A stretch of DNA of 64,000 bases, taken from the NCBI RefSeq assembly GCF_003012795.1, contig NZ_PXYH01000006.1:1-64000 (forward strand), written 5' to 3'. The notes below the pieces were generated by a model. That model searched no databases. It saw only the letters and a list, made by a program, of their open reading frames with translations, and was not told the origin of the DNA. Shown here one piece after another: positions 1-9,962 of the stretch; within the stretch, counting starts at the first letter, position 1; each line of letters begins with the position of its first letter. The stretch comes from Zobellella taiwanensis. GTDB taxonomy: Bacteria; Pseudomonadota; Gammaproteobacteria; Enterobacterales; Aeromonadaceae. Made by a program: the position numbers and the translations under genes.

Positions 1-80
1 AGCAGAAGATAGCCAGCATGAACACAGACTATCTGGATCAGGTCTTGGCAGCGGGGCTGAGGGCAATGGCGGCGCAGTGA
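1..80 (+). CDS. C-terminal end of an unidentified gene (cut by window edge)
   Basis: An open frame enters from the left edge and ends at a TGA at 78-80, giving about 25 residues ending in Ala-Met-Ala-Ala-Gln. It is too short to identify. It lies just outside the truncated urf2 of the mer transposon, so it probably belongs to whatever replaced the rest of that transposon, but this is inference. Confidence 0.35.
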   Translation, partial: QKIASMNTDYLDQVLAAGLRAMAAQ

Positions 81-122
81 GCATGAACACCTTGGTTTTT
101 TAACAAAATGTTCACGCTCTCA
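81..122. repeat. Imperfect inverted repeat at the break of the mer transposon
   Basis: The arms gcatgaaca (from 81) and tgttcacgc (112 onwards), extended by one G/C on each side, form an 11-bp inverted repeat with one mismatch around an AT-rich centre. A direct copy of the 10-mer gcatgaacac also lies at 16-25. It could be a terminator for the gene ending at 80 or a recombination site at the junction. The sequence alone does not decide. Confidence 0.35.
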
Positions 123-165
123 CCCTGGTGGTGCAACTGGCAGTGTTCGGGGCGTTTGCGTTCAT
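112..165 (-). pseudogene. Truncated urf2 start (downstream gene of mer operon)
   Basis: A 17-codon frame starts at ATG 165 and stops at 112. It has a good ribosome site (GGAGG about 9 bases upstream) and begins Met-Asn-Ala-Asn-Ala-Pro. In Tn21-like mer operons the gene after merE is urf2, an EAL-domain phosphodiesterase gene. The position, the strong ribosome site and the early stop suggest that only the first codons survive and the rest was replaced by foreign sequence. The identity is inferred from position. Confidence 0.4.
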
Positions 166-230
166 GGTGGTACTCCTCCAGATTGGTAGCGAAGCTCAAA
201 GCTGCCCACTCTCGGCTGGCTGGGAAGCGG

Positions 231-467
231 TCATGATCTTCCCTTGAAGGCCCGCAGCAGCCGCGTCACAGACAGGACAAACAAGCCGGTCAGCGTGAGG
301 GCTGCAATACCCCAGTGCTCCCCGATGAACGCGCCGGCCGTCGTGCCGGCTAGCACAATGGCGAGAATCGGCAAATGGCAGGGACAGGTGAGCACGGCCA
401 GCGCGCCCCACAAGTAGCCGGTGATCGGTTTGTGCGTCTCAGACGGCAAGTGCTCTGGGCTGTTCAT
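231..467 (-). CDS. merE: MerE, mercury uptake membrane protein
   Basis: This 78-residue inner-membrane protein takes up inorganic mercury and, in studied homologues, methylmercury. Two hydrophobic segments (about residues 18-40 and 48-68) are visible, with a Cys-Pro-Cys pair in the first one. The length equals that of Tn21 MerE. Its ATG at 465-467 overlaps the merD stop, so the two are translationally coupled as the last genes of the merTPCADE operon. Confidence 0.93.
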   Translation of the reverse strand: MNSPEHLPSETHKPITGYLWGALAVLTCPCHLPILAIVLAGTTAGAFIGEHWGIAALTLTGLFVLSVTRLLRAFKGRS

Positions 468-829
468 GGCAGACTCTCCGCGTGCTGTGCCGGTTCGGTT
501 GGCATGGCGGCCAGTTGCATTTCGAGGCTGGCCAGGGCCTCGCGCCGACGCTCGACGAGTTGCCGCAACACGGCAAGCTGCGCAGACGCACCGTCACCGT
601 CCGCAGCATCCAGCGCCCGGCACAGCCGCGCCAGTGCGTCCAGGCCGATACCCGCTTCGAAGGCAGCCCGTACAAAGCGCAGCCGTTGCAACGCGGTGTC
701 ATCGAACAAGCCGTAGCCGCCCGTGATGCACGCGACCGGCCGTAGCAATCCGCGCAGCAGGTAGTCGCGCACGATATGCACGCTCACCCCGGCATCAAGG
801 GCCAGCCGGGACACTGTGTAGGCGCTCAT
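464..829 (-). CDS. merD: MerD, secondary mer regulator
   Basis: This is a 121-residue MerR-family protein with an N-terminal winged-helix segment (starting Met-Ser-Ala-Tyr-Thr-Val-Ser-Arg). MerD binds the mer operator and helps displace MerR so that induction is shut down. The start at 829 is chosen for its GGAGGTG ribosome site and because it gives the family's usual length. The frame is open further upstream, but that part overlaps merA. It lies between merA and merE in the operon. Confidence 0.93.
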   Translation of the reverse strand: MSAYTVSRLALDAGVSVHIVRDYLLRGLLRPVACITGGYGLFDDTALQRLRFVRAAFEAGIGLDALARLCRALDAADGDGASAQLAVLRQLVERRREALASLEMQLAAMPTEPAQHAESLP

Positions 830-846
830 TGAACACCTCCTTTTCC

Positions 847-3000
<2,154 letters not shown>

Positions 3001-3276
3001 TCATTGCTTAACGCTGGACGGGTAGCCCGCATCGCCAGTGGCCTTGATCAACTCATGCACACTGGTCTTGGTATCATCGAAGGTGACAACCGCTTCGCGT
3101 GGTTCGAAGGTAACGTCAACTTTATCAACGCCTTCAATCCTGGAAATCGCCATTTTGACGGTGATCGGGCAGGTGGGGCAGGTCATGCCGGGTACGGACA
3201 GCGTGACGGTCTGGGTCGCGGCCCACACGGGGGCAACAACGGCAGCGAGGGCGAGGGCGGCAAACAGTTTTTTCAT
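3001..3276 (-). CDS. merP: MerP, periplasmic mercury-binding protein
   Basis: This 91-residue protein has a cleavable signal peptide (about residues 1-20). A single ferredoxin-like heavy-metal domain follows, with Gly-Met-Thr-Cys-Pro-Thr-Cys (Cys33/Cys36). MerP scavenges Hg(II) in the periplasm and passes it to MerT. It follows merT after a short gap and has a normal ribosome site. Confidence 0.96.
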   Translation of the reverse strand: MKKLFAALALAAVVAPVWAATQTVTLSVPGMTCPTCPITVKMAISRIEGVDKVDVTFEPREAVVTFDDTKTSVHELIKATGDAGYPSSVKQ

Positions 3277-3291
3277 GATGAACTCCTGTGA

Positions 3292-3642
3292 TTAATAGAA
3301 AAATGGCATGACGTAGGGAAATCCGAGCGCGACCAGGACCAGCGCGGCCACGATCCAGAAAATGAGCTTGTAAGTAGCTCGCACTTGGGGAATCGCGCAG
3401 ACCTCACCCGGTTTGCAGGCTTGCGCCGGGCGGTAGATGCGCCGCCAGGCGAAAAACAGCGCGACCAGCGCTGCGCCGATGAAGATCGGGCGATAGGGTT
3501 CCAGCACCGTCAGGTTGCCGATCCATGCCCCGCTGAACCCCAAGGCGATCAAAACCAGCGGCCCCAGGCAGCAGGCCGACGCAAGAATGGCGGCCAGCCC
3601 ACCGGCGAAGAGCGCGCCGCGCCCGTTTTGTGGTTCAGACAT
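3292..3642 (-). CDS. merT: MerT, mercuric ion transporter
   Basis: This 116-residue inner-membrane protein has three hydrophobic segments. It carries the paired Cys24-Cys25 in the first segment and a cytoplasmic pair Cys76/Cys82, which relay Hg(II) from MerP to MerA. It is the first gene of the structural operon and is transcribed from the MerR-controlled promoter at 3678-3708. Confidence 0.96.
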   Translation of the reverse strand: MSEPQNGRGALFAGGLAAILASACCLGPLVLIALGFSGAWIGNLTVLEPYRPIFIGAALVALFFAWRRIYRPAQACKPGEVCAIPQVRATYKLIFWIVAALVLVALGFPYVMPFFY

Positions 3643-3677
3643 ACGCTTGTCCTTTCAAATTTGGTTTGGATAGCTTA

Positions 3678-3708
3678 AGCTTACTTCCGTAGTTATGTAC
3701 GGAGTCAA
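3678..3708 (-). promoter_or_regulatory. mer operator-promoter (PmerT)
   Basis: On the minus strand TTGACT (3708-3703) and TAAGCT (3683-3678) are separated by 19 bases, the overlong spacer typical of MerR-activated promoters. The spacer holds the dyad ACTCCGTA...TACGGAAGT, the known MerR binding site. MerR bound here represses merTPCADE without mercury and activates it with mercury, and it also represses its own gene, which starts 5 bases away. Confidence 0.92.
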
Positions 3709-3713
3709 GCGAT

Positions 3714-4148
3714 ATGCAAATTAATTTTGAGAATCTGACCATTGGCGTTTTTGCCAAGGCGGCCGGGGTCAATGTGGAGACCATCCGGTTCTACCAGCGC
3801 AAGGGCCTGCTGCCGGAGCCAGACAAGCCCTATGGCAGCATTCGCCGCTATGGCGAGGCGGATGTAACACGAGTGCGGTTCGTGAAATCGGCCCAGCGGC
3901 TGGGCTTTAGCCTGGACGAAATTGCCGAGCTACTGCGGCTGGAGGATGGCACCCATTGCGAGGAAGCCAGCGGCCTGGCCGAGCACAAGCTCAAGGACGT
4001 GCGCGAGAAAATGGCTGACCTGGCGCGCATGGAGGCCGTGCTGTCTGAGTTGGTGTGCGCCTGCCATGCGCGAAGGGGGAACGTTTCCTGCCCGCTGATC
4101 GCGTCACTACAGGGTGGAGCAAGCTTGGCAGGTTCGGCTACGCCTTAG
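3714..4148 (+). CDS. merR: MerR, mercury-responsive regulator
   Basis: This is a 144-residue dimeric regulator with an N-terminal winged helix-turn-helix and a long coupling helix. The three Hg(II) ligands are all present: Cys82 (in Thr-His-Cys-Glu), Cys117 and Cys126. It is divergent from merT across the shared operator. Its stop codon (4146-4148) lies inside the transposon's terminal repeat, as in other Tn21-family mer elements. Confidence 0.96.
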   Translation: MQINFENLTIGVFAKAAGVNVETIRFYQRKGLLPEPDKPYGSIRRYGEADVTRVRFVKSAQRLGFSLDEIAELLRLEDGTHCEEASGLAEHKLKDVREKMADLARMEAVLSELVCACHARRGNVSCPLIASLQGGASLAGSATP

Positions 4149-4181
4149 CGTGCTTTATTTTCCGAATTCTGAGACGACCCC
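4144..4181. repeat. 38-bp terminal inverted repeat of a Tn21-family transposon
   Basis: On the minus strand these 38 bases begin GGGGTCGTCTCAGAATTCGG and end in CGCTAAG. From memory of the family this is the terminal repeat of Tn21-subgroup mercury transposons (Tn1696/Tn5036-like rather than Tn501-like). The outer end is at 4181. Position 4182 enters an interrupted ISL3 transposase gene, so the transposon inserted there. The partner repeat and the transposition genes are not in the window. Confidence 0.85.
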
Positions 4182-5000
4182 TACCTGAACAAGCGCTACC
4201 GCTGCATTCTGACCAACATTGAGGAGCGAACCCTGCTCGACCTGCTGGCCACCCGCCGCCAGGACGTGGTGACCAACTACCTGATGAAGCTGAAAGACCG
4301 GCAGAAGGTCGAGATCGTCAGCATGGACATGTGGAACCCCTACCGGGCAGCGGTCAAGGCTGTGCTGTCCCAGGCCCGTATCGTGGTCGATAAGTTCCAT
4401 GTGGTGCGCATGGCCAACGATGCCCTAGAGAGAGTGCGCAAGGGCCTCAGAAAGGAGCTGAAACCGTCCCAGAGCCGGACTCTCAAGGGAGACCGGAAAA
4501 TCCTGCTGAAACGCGCTCACGAAGTCTCAGACCGGGAGCGCCTCATCATGGAGACTTGGACAGGCGCGTTCCCGCAACTGCTGGCCGCCTACGAGCACAA
4601 GGAGCGCTTCTACGGCATCTGGGACGCCACCACACGGCTCCAGGCAGAAGCCGCCCTGGACGAGTGGATAGCCACCATCCCGAAGGGCCAAAAGGAAGTC
4701 TGGAGCGATCTGGTCAGGGCAGTGGGAAACTGGCGCGAAGAGACCATGACCTACTTCGAGACGGACATGCCCGTCACCAACGCTTACACGGAGTCCATCA
4801 ACCGACTGGCCAAGGACAAGAACCGTGAAGGGCGCGGTTACTCCTTCGAGGTGATGCGGGCACGAATGCTCTACACCACGAAGCACAAGAAGAAGGCACC
4901 GACTGCGAAGGTCTCTCCTTTCTACAAGAAAACCATCGGTTACGGACTGCCGGACTTCGCAGAGGAACTCAACTACGGAGTCGATCTATCAACCATCTGA
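4182..5000 (+). pseudogene. ISL3-family transposase, 5' part missing
   Basis: About 270 residues of the C-terminal part of a DDE transposase of the ISL3 family remain. Visible are Ser-Met-Asp-Met-Trp-Asn-Pro-Tyr, Val-Val-Asp-Lys-Phe-His and Asn-Ala-Tyr-Thr-Glu-Ser-Ile-Asn, which hold acidic residues of the catalytic core. The N-terminal zinc-finger and helix-turn-helix part is missing. The frame begins directly at the mer transposon end (4182), so it was interrupted by that insertion. The first internal start codon, GTG 4266, would make an inactive fragment. Confidence 0.88.
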
Positions 5001-5030
5001 GGGTGGTATCAGATTGATGGGGTGAAGGTG

Positions 5031-5058
5031 CCCCATCAACCATTAAATCCGTATACCC
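5031..5058. repeat. Probable right terminal repeat of the ISL3-type element
   Basis: About 30 bases after the transposase stop the sequence runs ccccatcaaccattaaatcc and then gtataccc. Read inward it is GGGTATACGGATTTAATGG, which resembles the ends of ISL3-family elements such as ISPpu12 (recalled, not searched). The next eight bases, ttaattac, would be the target-site copy, but the left end is not in view. Confidence 0.6.
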
Positions 5059-5153
5059 TTAATTACAACGATATGGCGGGTTAGATTAAGCATGGCAACA
5101 TGCCTGCGTTGAAAGCAGAATGACGAGCGAAGAACCTACGCCAGAGAAAGCTG

Positions 5154-5831
5154 TTACCTGCCCGTGTCGAGGGTGTAGCCCATACCCCTGATGGTATGGA
5201 TAAGCCTTGGCTCAAAGCCATCGTCAATCTTGGCACGCAGCCGGCGAATGGAGACATCAATCACATTGGTGTCGCTGTCAAAATTCATGTCCCATACTAG
5301 GGACGCAATCAGTGAGCGCGGCAGCACTTCTCCCTGCCGGCGTACCAGCAGTTCCAGCAGCGCAAATTCCTTGTTGGTCAGGTGAATGGGAGTGTCGGCA
5401 CGGCTTACCTGACGGCGGGGCAAGTCCAGCACCAGATCGGCCACCTGCAGTCGGTGCTCCTCCCGGCGGGGCGTACCCCGGCGCAACAGGCTGCGCACCC
5501 GGGCCAGCAGCTCGGCAAAGGCAAAGGGCTTAACCAGATAGTCATCGGCGCCCAGTTCCAGGCCGCGTACTCTGTCTTCCACACTGTCCCGCGCGGTCAA
5601 AAACAGTACTGGCATCTGCCGGCCCTGCTCCCGCAGACTCGCCACGATGTGCCAGCCGTCCAAATCCGGCAGCATGACGTCCACTACCACTAGATCGTAA
5701 GGTTCGGCGCAGGCCTGGTGCAGGCCATCGAGGCCGTTGCGCACCAGATCTACCACCAGGCCCGCCTCGCGCAGGCCCTTTTGCAGGTAATTGCCGGTGC
5801 TTTCTTCGTCCTCGATGAGCAGCAGTTTCAT
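5154..5831 (-). CDS. copR: Heavy-metal response regulator, CopR/CusR type
   Basis: This is a 225-residue OmpR-family response regulator. The receiver domain has the acidic pocket (Glu7-Asp8), the phosphoacceptor Asp51 and a later Lys. A winged-helix DNA-binding domain occupies about residues 125-222. The start at 5831 (Met-Lys-Leu-Leu-Leu-Ile-Glu-Asp) is standard for the family; the frame is open for 19 codons upstream. It is divergent from the multicopper oxidase gene across a cop box (5922-5945). No kinase follows it. The likely partner is the kinase at 14016-15413. Confidence 0.92.
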   Translation of the reverse strand: MKLLLIEDEESTGNYLQKGLREAGLVVDLVRNGLDGLHQACAEPYDLVVVDVMLPDLDGWHIVASLREQGRQMPVLFLTARDSVEDRVRGLELGADDYLVKPFAFAELLARVRSLLRRGTPRREEHRLQVADLVLDLPRRQVSRADTPIHLTNKEFALLELLVRRQGEVLPRSLIASLVWDMNFDSDTNVIDVSIRRLRAKIDDGFEPRLIHTIRGMGYTLDTGR

Positions 5832-5888
5832 GGTTAGCTCCGTGGGGTTGGTTACCCCGATGATGGCGCACGTTAGCTCTGTTCTCAA

Positions 5889-5904
5889 GCCCGCTATAGC
5901 GGGC
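5889..5904. other. Short perfect hairpin upstream of copR
   Basis: GCCCGCTATAGCGGGC is a 16-base perfect palindrome between the copR start and the cop box. It would form a small stem in the copR leader transcript. No run of T follows it on either strand, so it is not a classic terminator. Its function is unknown. Confidence 0.4.
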
Positions 5905-5921
5905 TGCTGATTGTCTCGCCA

Positions 5922-5945
5922 GAAGATGGCAATTTTGTCATCTTC
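5922..5945. promoter_or_regulatory. cop box, CopR/CusR operator
   Basis: The inverted arms GAAGATGGCAA and TTGTCATCTTC flank two bases, with one mismatch in the arms. This matches the ATGACAA-NN-TTGTCAT core known for CusR/PcoR/CopR sites. It lies between divergent copR and the oxidase gene, so it probably activates the copper genes and tunes copR. Confidence 0.82.
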
Positions 5946-6013
5946 TCGTCATGTTGGCTTCAGGTGCGCCTATCTATGCTGTCTCTATGACAGTAGGCAA
6001 TTTAGGGAATGTG

Positions 6014-7948
6014 ATGACACAGCCAAAAAACACGCTCAATCTGCCTCGGCGGCGCTTTGTGCAGGGACTGGCCGCAGGCGGCGTGGTGCTGGGGTTGGCG
6101 CCGATGCTGGCCTCAGCTCGCTCACCCGTGCCGGCTACCGTGACCGGCCATGTGCCCACGCTTACCGGAACCGAATTCGATCTGGTGATCGATGAAACCC
6201 CGGTCAATTTCACCGGCAAAGCGCGCATGGCCACCACCATTAACGGCTCTATTCCGGGCCCCACCTTGCGCATGCGCGAGGGCGATACCGTTACCATTCG
6301 CGTCACCAACCGGCTCAAGGAGCCTACCTCCATTCACTGGCACGGCATCATTCTGCCCTTCGAAATGGACGGCGTACCCGGTATCAGCTTTGCTGGCATT
6401 CCGCCCGGCGAAACCTTTACCTACCGTTACACTCTGGAACAGAGCGGCAGCTACTGGTATCACTCCCACTCGGGCATGCAGGAGCTGACCGGCATGTACG
6501 GTGCGCTGATTGTGGATCCGGCCGATGCCGATTCAATCAAGGCCGATCGGGAGCATGTGGTGGTGCTGTCGGACTGGACCGACGAAAATCCCATGCGGGT
6601 ATTCGGCAAACTGAAAAATCAGGGCGATTACTACAACTTCAACCAGCCGACGGTGGCGGATTTTTTCCGCGATATGGCCAGTGGCGGTGTGGGGGCGGCG
6701 CTGGAAAAGCGGCAAATGTGGAATGAAATGCGCATGAGCCCCAGCGATCTGGCGGACTTGTCTTCCGAGACCCTGACTTACCTGATGAATGGCACCACGC
6801 CTGCCGGTAACTGGACCGGGCTGTTCAAGCCCGGGGAGCGGGTACGGCTGCGCTTTGTTAACGGCGCCGGCAATACCTTTTACGATGTGCGTATTCCCGG
6901 TCTGAAACTCACCGTGGTGCAGGCCGACGGCGTGAATGTAGAGCCGGTGGAGGTGGATGAATTCCGCTTTGGCCCCGGTGAAACCTACGATGTGCTGGTG
7001 GAGCCCACCGCTGAGGCCTATACCCTGTTCGCCCAGGCCATGGACAGAACCGGTTATGCCCGGGGCACCCTGGCCACCCGCGAAGGGCTGAGTGCGGCGG
7101 TGCCGCCACTGGATGAACCTCAAGCCCTGACCATGGCCGACATGATGGGCAGTATGGACCACGGTGCCATGAATGGCATGGCGGGCATGGACCACGGCGC
7201 CATGAATGGCATGGCGGGCATGGACCACGGCGCCATGAATGGCATGGCGGGCATGGACCACGGTGCCATGAATGGCATGGCGGGCATGGACCACGGTGCC
7301 ATGAATGGCATGGCGGGCATGGACCACAGTGCCATGAACGGCATGGCGGGCATGGACCACAGTGCCATGAACGGCATGGCGGGTATGGACCACAGTGCCA
7401 TGGCTGGCGGTCTGGCGGCGGCCAGCAAGGCAGTCCGTCATGCCCGTACCGAATATGGCCCCAGTGTCGATATGCGAGTAGACATGCCGCGCACCAACCT
7501 CGATGACCCCGGCGTGGGCCTGCGCAATAACGGCCGGCGGGTACTGACCCTGGCGGATCTGCGTACTCCCGGTGGCCCCATGGACCCGCGTCCGCCCGAG
7601 CGGGAAATTGAACTGCACCTCACCGGCAACATGGAACGCTACACCTGGTCGTTCGACGGCGTCGAGTTTGGCGGTTCCACGCCCATTCACCTGAACTACG
7701 GTGAGCGGGTACGCGTTATTTTGCACAACGACACCATGATGACCCACCCCATGCACCTGCACGGCATGTGGAGCGAGCTGGAAAGCCCGGACGGCGAGTT
7801 TCTGTGCCGCCGCCACACCATACCGGTGCAGCCGGCCCAACGCATCAGCTTTCTGGTGACCGCCGATGCCCTTGGCCGCTGGGCCTGGCATTGTCATCTG
7901 ATGTTCCATATGGACGCGGGCATGTTCCGCATGGTGGTGGTGTCATGA
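6014..7948 (+). CDS. pcoA: Multicopper oxidase, PcoA/CopA type
   Basis: This 644-residue periplasmic oxidase of the CopA/PcoA copper-resistance family is thought to oxidise Cu(I) and bind copper. The start at 6014 gives a twin-arginine signal (Arg-Arg-Arg-Phe-Val near residue 13). Copper-site motifs visible are His-Trp-His-Gly, Tyr-His-Ser-His-Ser-Gly, His-Pro-Met-His-Leu-His-Gly and the C-terminal His-Cys-His-Leu-Met-Phe-His. A Met/His-rich insert (residues about 381-465) is built of eight 11-residue repeats. It is the first gene of the cluster, next to the cop box, and its TGA overlaps the ATG of copB. Confidence 0.95.
   Translation: MTQPKNTLNLPRRRFVQGLAAGGVVLGLAPMLASARSPVPATVTGHVPTLTGTEFDLVIDETPVNFTGKARMATTINGSIPGPTLRMREGDTVTIRVTNRLKEPTSIHWHGIILPFEMDGVPGISFAGIPPGETFTYRYTLEQSGSYWYHSHSGMQELTGMYGALIVDPADADSIKADREHVVVLSDWTDENPMRVFGKLKNQGDYYNFNQPTVADFFRDMASGGVGAALEKRQMWNEMRMSPSDLADLSSETLTYLMNGTTPAGNWTGLFKPGERVRLRFVNGAGNTFYDVRIPGLKLTVVQADGVNVEPVEVDEFRFGPGETYDVLVEPTAEAYTLFAQAMDRTGYARGTLATREGLSAAVPPLDEPQALTMADMMGSMDHGAMNGMAGMDHGAMNGMAGMDHGAMNGMAGMDHGAMNGMAGMDHGAMNGMAGMDHSAMNGMAGMDHSAMNGMAGMDHSAMAGGLAAASKAVRHARTEYGPSVDMRVDMPRTNLDDPGVGLRNNGRRVLTLADLRTPGGPMDPRPPEREIELHLTGNMERYTWSFDGVEFGGSTPIHLNYGERVRVILHNDTMMTHPMHLHGMWSELESPDGEFLCRRHTIPVQPAQRISFLVTADALGRWAWHCHLMFHMDAGMFRMVVVS
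7154..7408 (+). repeat. Tandem 33-bp repeats inside the multicopper oxidase gene
   Basis: Units start at 7154, 7187, 7220, 7253, 7286, 7319, 7352 and 7385: seven complete and one partial. Each encodes Met-Asp-His-Gly/Ser-Ala-Met-Asn-Gly-Met-Ala-Gly. The first five units carry Gly and the last three Ser at position 4, so the array has grown by duplication within blocks. The near-identity at DNA level suggests that copy number can vary by slippage. Confidence 0.97.
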
Positions 7949-8787
7949 GCAAACAGACAGCAGTGATGAAACATGTATTGGGCGTGTTGGCGCTGACCGC
8001 CCTGCCGGCCCTGGCTCAAATGGACCACGGCGATATGCAAATGCAGGGCGGGCAGCCGCCGGCCGATGCTCGGGATCCTCATGCTTACTCCGGTGGTTTC
8101 AGCCTGGACGAAGGCCCTTATGCGCTGCCGGGGCCCCGCCAGCTTAAACTGGCCGACGAGCACTGGTTTTACGGTGTGCTGGCCGACCGGCTGGAGCGGG
8201 TGGACGACGGCGATGACCAGGCACTGGCTTACGAGGTTAACGCCTGGGCTGGCCGCGACTACGACCGGGCGGTGGTGAGGGCGGAAGGCGACATTGAACA
8301 CGGCAGGCTGGCGGAAGCCAGCACCGAGCTGCTGTGGCGCCATGCCCTGACCGGGTTCTGGAACAGCGATCTGGGGGTACGTTACGACACCGGTCACGGC
8401 CCGGATCAGGGCTGGCTGGCCGCCGGTGTGTCGGGGCTGGCACCCTACTGGCTGGAGCTGGACGCCACCGCCTACCTGGGCGACGACGGTCAGACCGCGC
8501 TGGCACTGGAGGCGGAATACGAGCTGTTATTGACCCAGCGGCTGGTGTTGCAACCGGCCATTGAACTCACCGCTTATGGCAGCAACGATGCCGAGCGCGG
8601 TCAGGGCCGGGGGCTGTCGGATCTGGTGGCCGGTGCCCGATTACGCTATGAGATAACTCGGCAGTTCGCACCTTATGTGGGCTGGGAATGGCAGGCTGCC
8701 TTGGGTGATCGCGCTGATCAACTCAGAGAAGAAGACGAGGCTACTCAGGAACATCGCTGGGTAGCCGGGGTCAGGTTCTGGTTTTAA
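7945..8787 (+). CDS. pcoB: CopB/PcoB outer-membrane copper resistance protein
   Basis: A signal peptide at about residues 1-27 is followed by a short Met/His segment (Met-Asp-His-Gly-Asp-Met-Gln-Met). The rest is a long beta-rich part ending in Arg-Phe-Trp-Phe, typical of an outer-membrane barrel. Total 280 residues. CopB proteins sequester copper and act with the multicopper oxidase. The ATG at 7945 overlaps the oxidase stop (ATGA), which shows translational coupling. An alternative start at 7966 would trim the signal peptide. Confidence 0.9.
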   Translation: MSKQTAVMKHVLGVLALTALPALAQMDHGDMQMQGGQPPADARDPHAYSGGFSLDEGPYALPGPRQLKLADEHWFYGVLADRLERVDDGDDQALAYEVNAWAGRDYDRAVVRAEGDIEHGRLAEASTELLWRHALTGFWNSDLGVRYDTGHGPDQGWLAAGVSGLAPYWLELDATAYLGDDGQTALALEAEYELLLTQRLVLQPAIELTAYGSNDAERGQGRGLSDLVAGARLRYEITRQFAPYVGWEWQAALGDRADQLREEDEATQEHRWVAGVRFWF

Positions 8788-8826
8788 GCTGCAGACAATA
8801 TTTTTTATTTATCAGGAGCAATATCC

Positions 8827-9315
8827 ATGAAAACCACGTTGTCCGTTTTAATGCTGTCCTTGTTGCCCGGCTTGGCGCTGGCCGCCGGTGAGCACGGCCA
8901 CCATGAGGGCCATAATGCCGCCTCCATGCAACAGAGCATGCACGGGGTGGGTCGCCCCGGTCAGCCGGCCGAGGTCAGCCGTACCATAGCAGTAGACATG
9001 GGGGATGACATGCGCTTCATCCCGGCTGCCATTGAGGTAAAGGCGGGTGAAACCGTGCGCTTTTTTGTAAAAAATGCCGGCAAGCTTAATCACGAGCTGG
9101 TGCTGGGCAACCTGGCCATGTTGAAGGAGCATGCCGACATGATGCGTGAAATGCCGGGCATGCAGCACGCCGAACCCAATATGCTGAGCCTCAAGCCCGG
9201 TCAGAAAGGGGGACTGGTGTGGCATTTTGATCAAGCCGGCACCGTGGACTTTGCCTGCTTGATCCCGGGGCACATGGAAGCCGGCATGACAGGTCAGGTT
9301 CAGGTCGTACAATAA
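8827..9315 (+). CDS. Periplasmic cupredoxin (plastocyanin/azurin-like)
   Basis: This is a 162-residue protein with a signal peptide (1-20), a His-rich stretch and a cupredoxin domain. The C-terminal Cys-Leu-Ile-Pro-Gly-His-Met-Glu-Ala-Gly-Met, together with an upstream His in Asn-His-Glu-Leu, gives the type-1 copper ligands. Related proteins (CopI-like) occur beside copAB clusters and confer copper tolerance. A ribosome site (caggag) precedes the ATG. It probably carries copper or electrons between the oxidase and the cytochrome c that follows. Confidence 0.87.
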   Translation: MKTTLSVLMLSLLPGLALAAGEHGHHEGHNAASMQQSMHGVGRPGQPAEVSRTIAVDMGDDMRFIPAAIEVKAGETVRFFVKNAGKLNHELVLGNLAMLKEHADMMREMPGMQHAEPNMLSLKPGQKGGLVWHFDQAGTVDFACLIPGHMEAGMTGQVQVVQ

Positions 9316-9372
9316 CCAGCAGGCCCGCTTCAGCGTTTTAAGGGCTGAATTGCTAACAACAGGAGACAGAAT

Positions 9373-9786
9373 GTGAGCAAAACATCGGACTCATCCCGTT
9401 GGGTGCTCTGGCTTGGCGGGGGCCTGGCCCTGCTGCTGCTTGCCATGATCGCTGGTCACTTTCTGATGGGCGGCAGTCAAATGTGGGGCGACATGCCTCA
9501 TGGCCGGACACTCTCGGCGCAGGGGCAAGCCACCTACGGCGAGTATTGCGCCAGTTGCCATGGTGCTGACCTCAGAGGCACCCCAAAGGGGCCACCCTTT
9601 ATTCACAAGGTATACGAGCCGTCACACCACGGTGACGAGGCCTTTTACCGGGCCGCCGCCAACGGTGTGCGTGCCCATCACTGGCGCTTTGGCGACATGC
9701 CGCCGGTGGAAGGCATCAGTCGCGATGAGGTGAGCGACATTATCGGCTATGTCCGTGAGCAGCAACGGCAGAATGGCATTAGATGA
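9373..9786 (+). CDS. Membrane-anchored cytochrome c
   Basis: It starts at a GTG after aacaggagacaga. The 137-residue product has an uncleaved N-terminal membrane segment (about residues 10-31) and one haem-binding Cys59-Ala-Ser-Cys62-His63. A Met in Gly-Asp-Met-Pro-Pro is the likely sixth ligand. It resembles small class I c-type cytochromes. In this operon it may accept electrons from copper oxidation, which is inference from position. Confidence 0.87.
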   Translation: MSKTSDSSRWVLWLGGGLALLLLAMIAGHFLMGGSQMWGDMPHGRTLSAQGQATYGEYCASCHGADLRGTPKGPPFIHKVYEPSHHGDEAFYRAAANGVRAHHWRFGDMPPVEGISRDEVSDIIGYVREQQRQNGIR

Positions 9787-9962
9787 TCGGGAAACGGCCC
9801 CGATGGTGGCCGTGTGATGTCGGCTTGAGCCGGTGATATCAGGTCAAACACTCTGCAAAGTCCATGTGCCGTAAGCCCTTGCATGTTGAACACAGGAGCA
9901 GTCTGCACATCTAAAGAAACGGACCCTTGGTTTTACCTTTTCATTCTCAAGGAAACCAGATC

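Noticed and set aside
7154..7408. CRISPR-like regular repeats
   Set aside because: The 33-bp units are directly joined without spacers, keep the reading frame and encode Met/His repeats; no cas genes are near.
6533..7909. Long minus-strand open frame (458 codons) opposite the multicopper oxidase gene
   Set aside because: It is an antisense shadow whose His/Val-rich repeats simply mirror the Met/His repeat codons; no ribosome site and no family resemblance.
9787..9962. CueR-type operator ahead of the copper ATPase gene
   Set aside because: No dyad with the long-spacer promoter of MerR-family sites is seen; only a weak 6-base stem without T run near 9790-9815.
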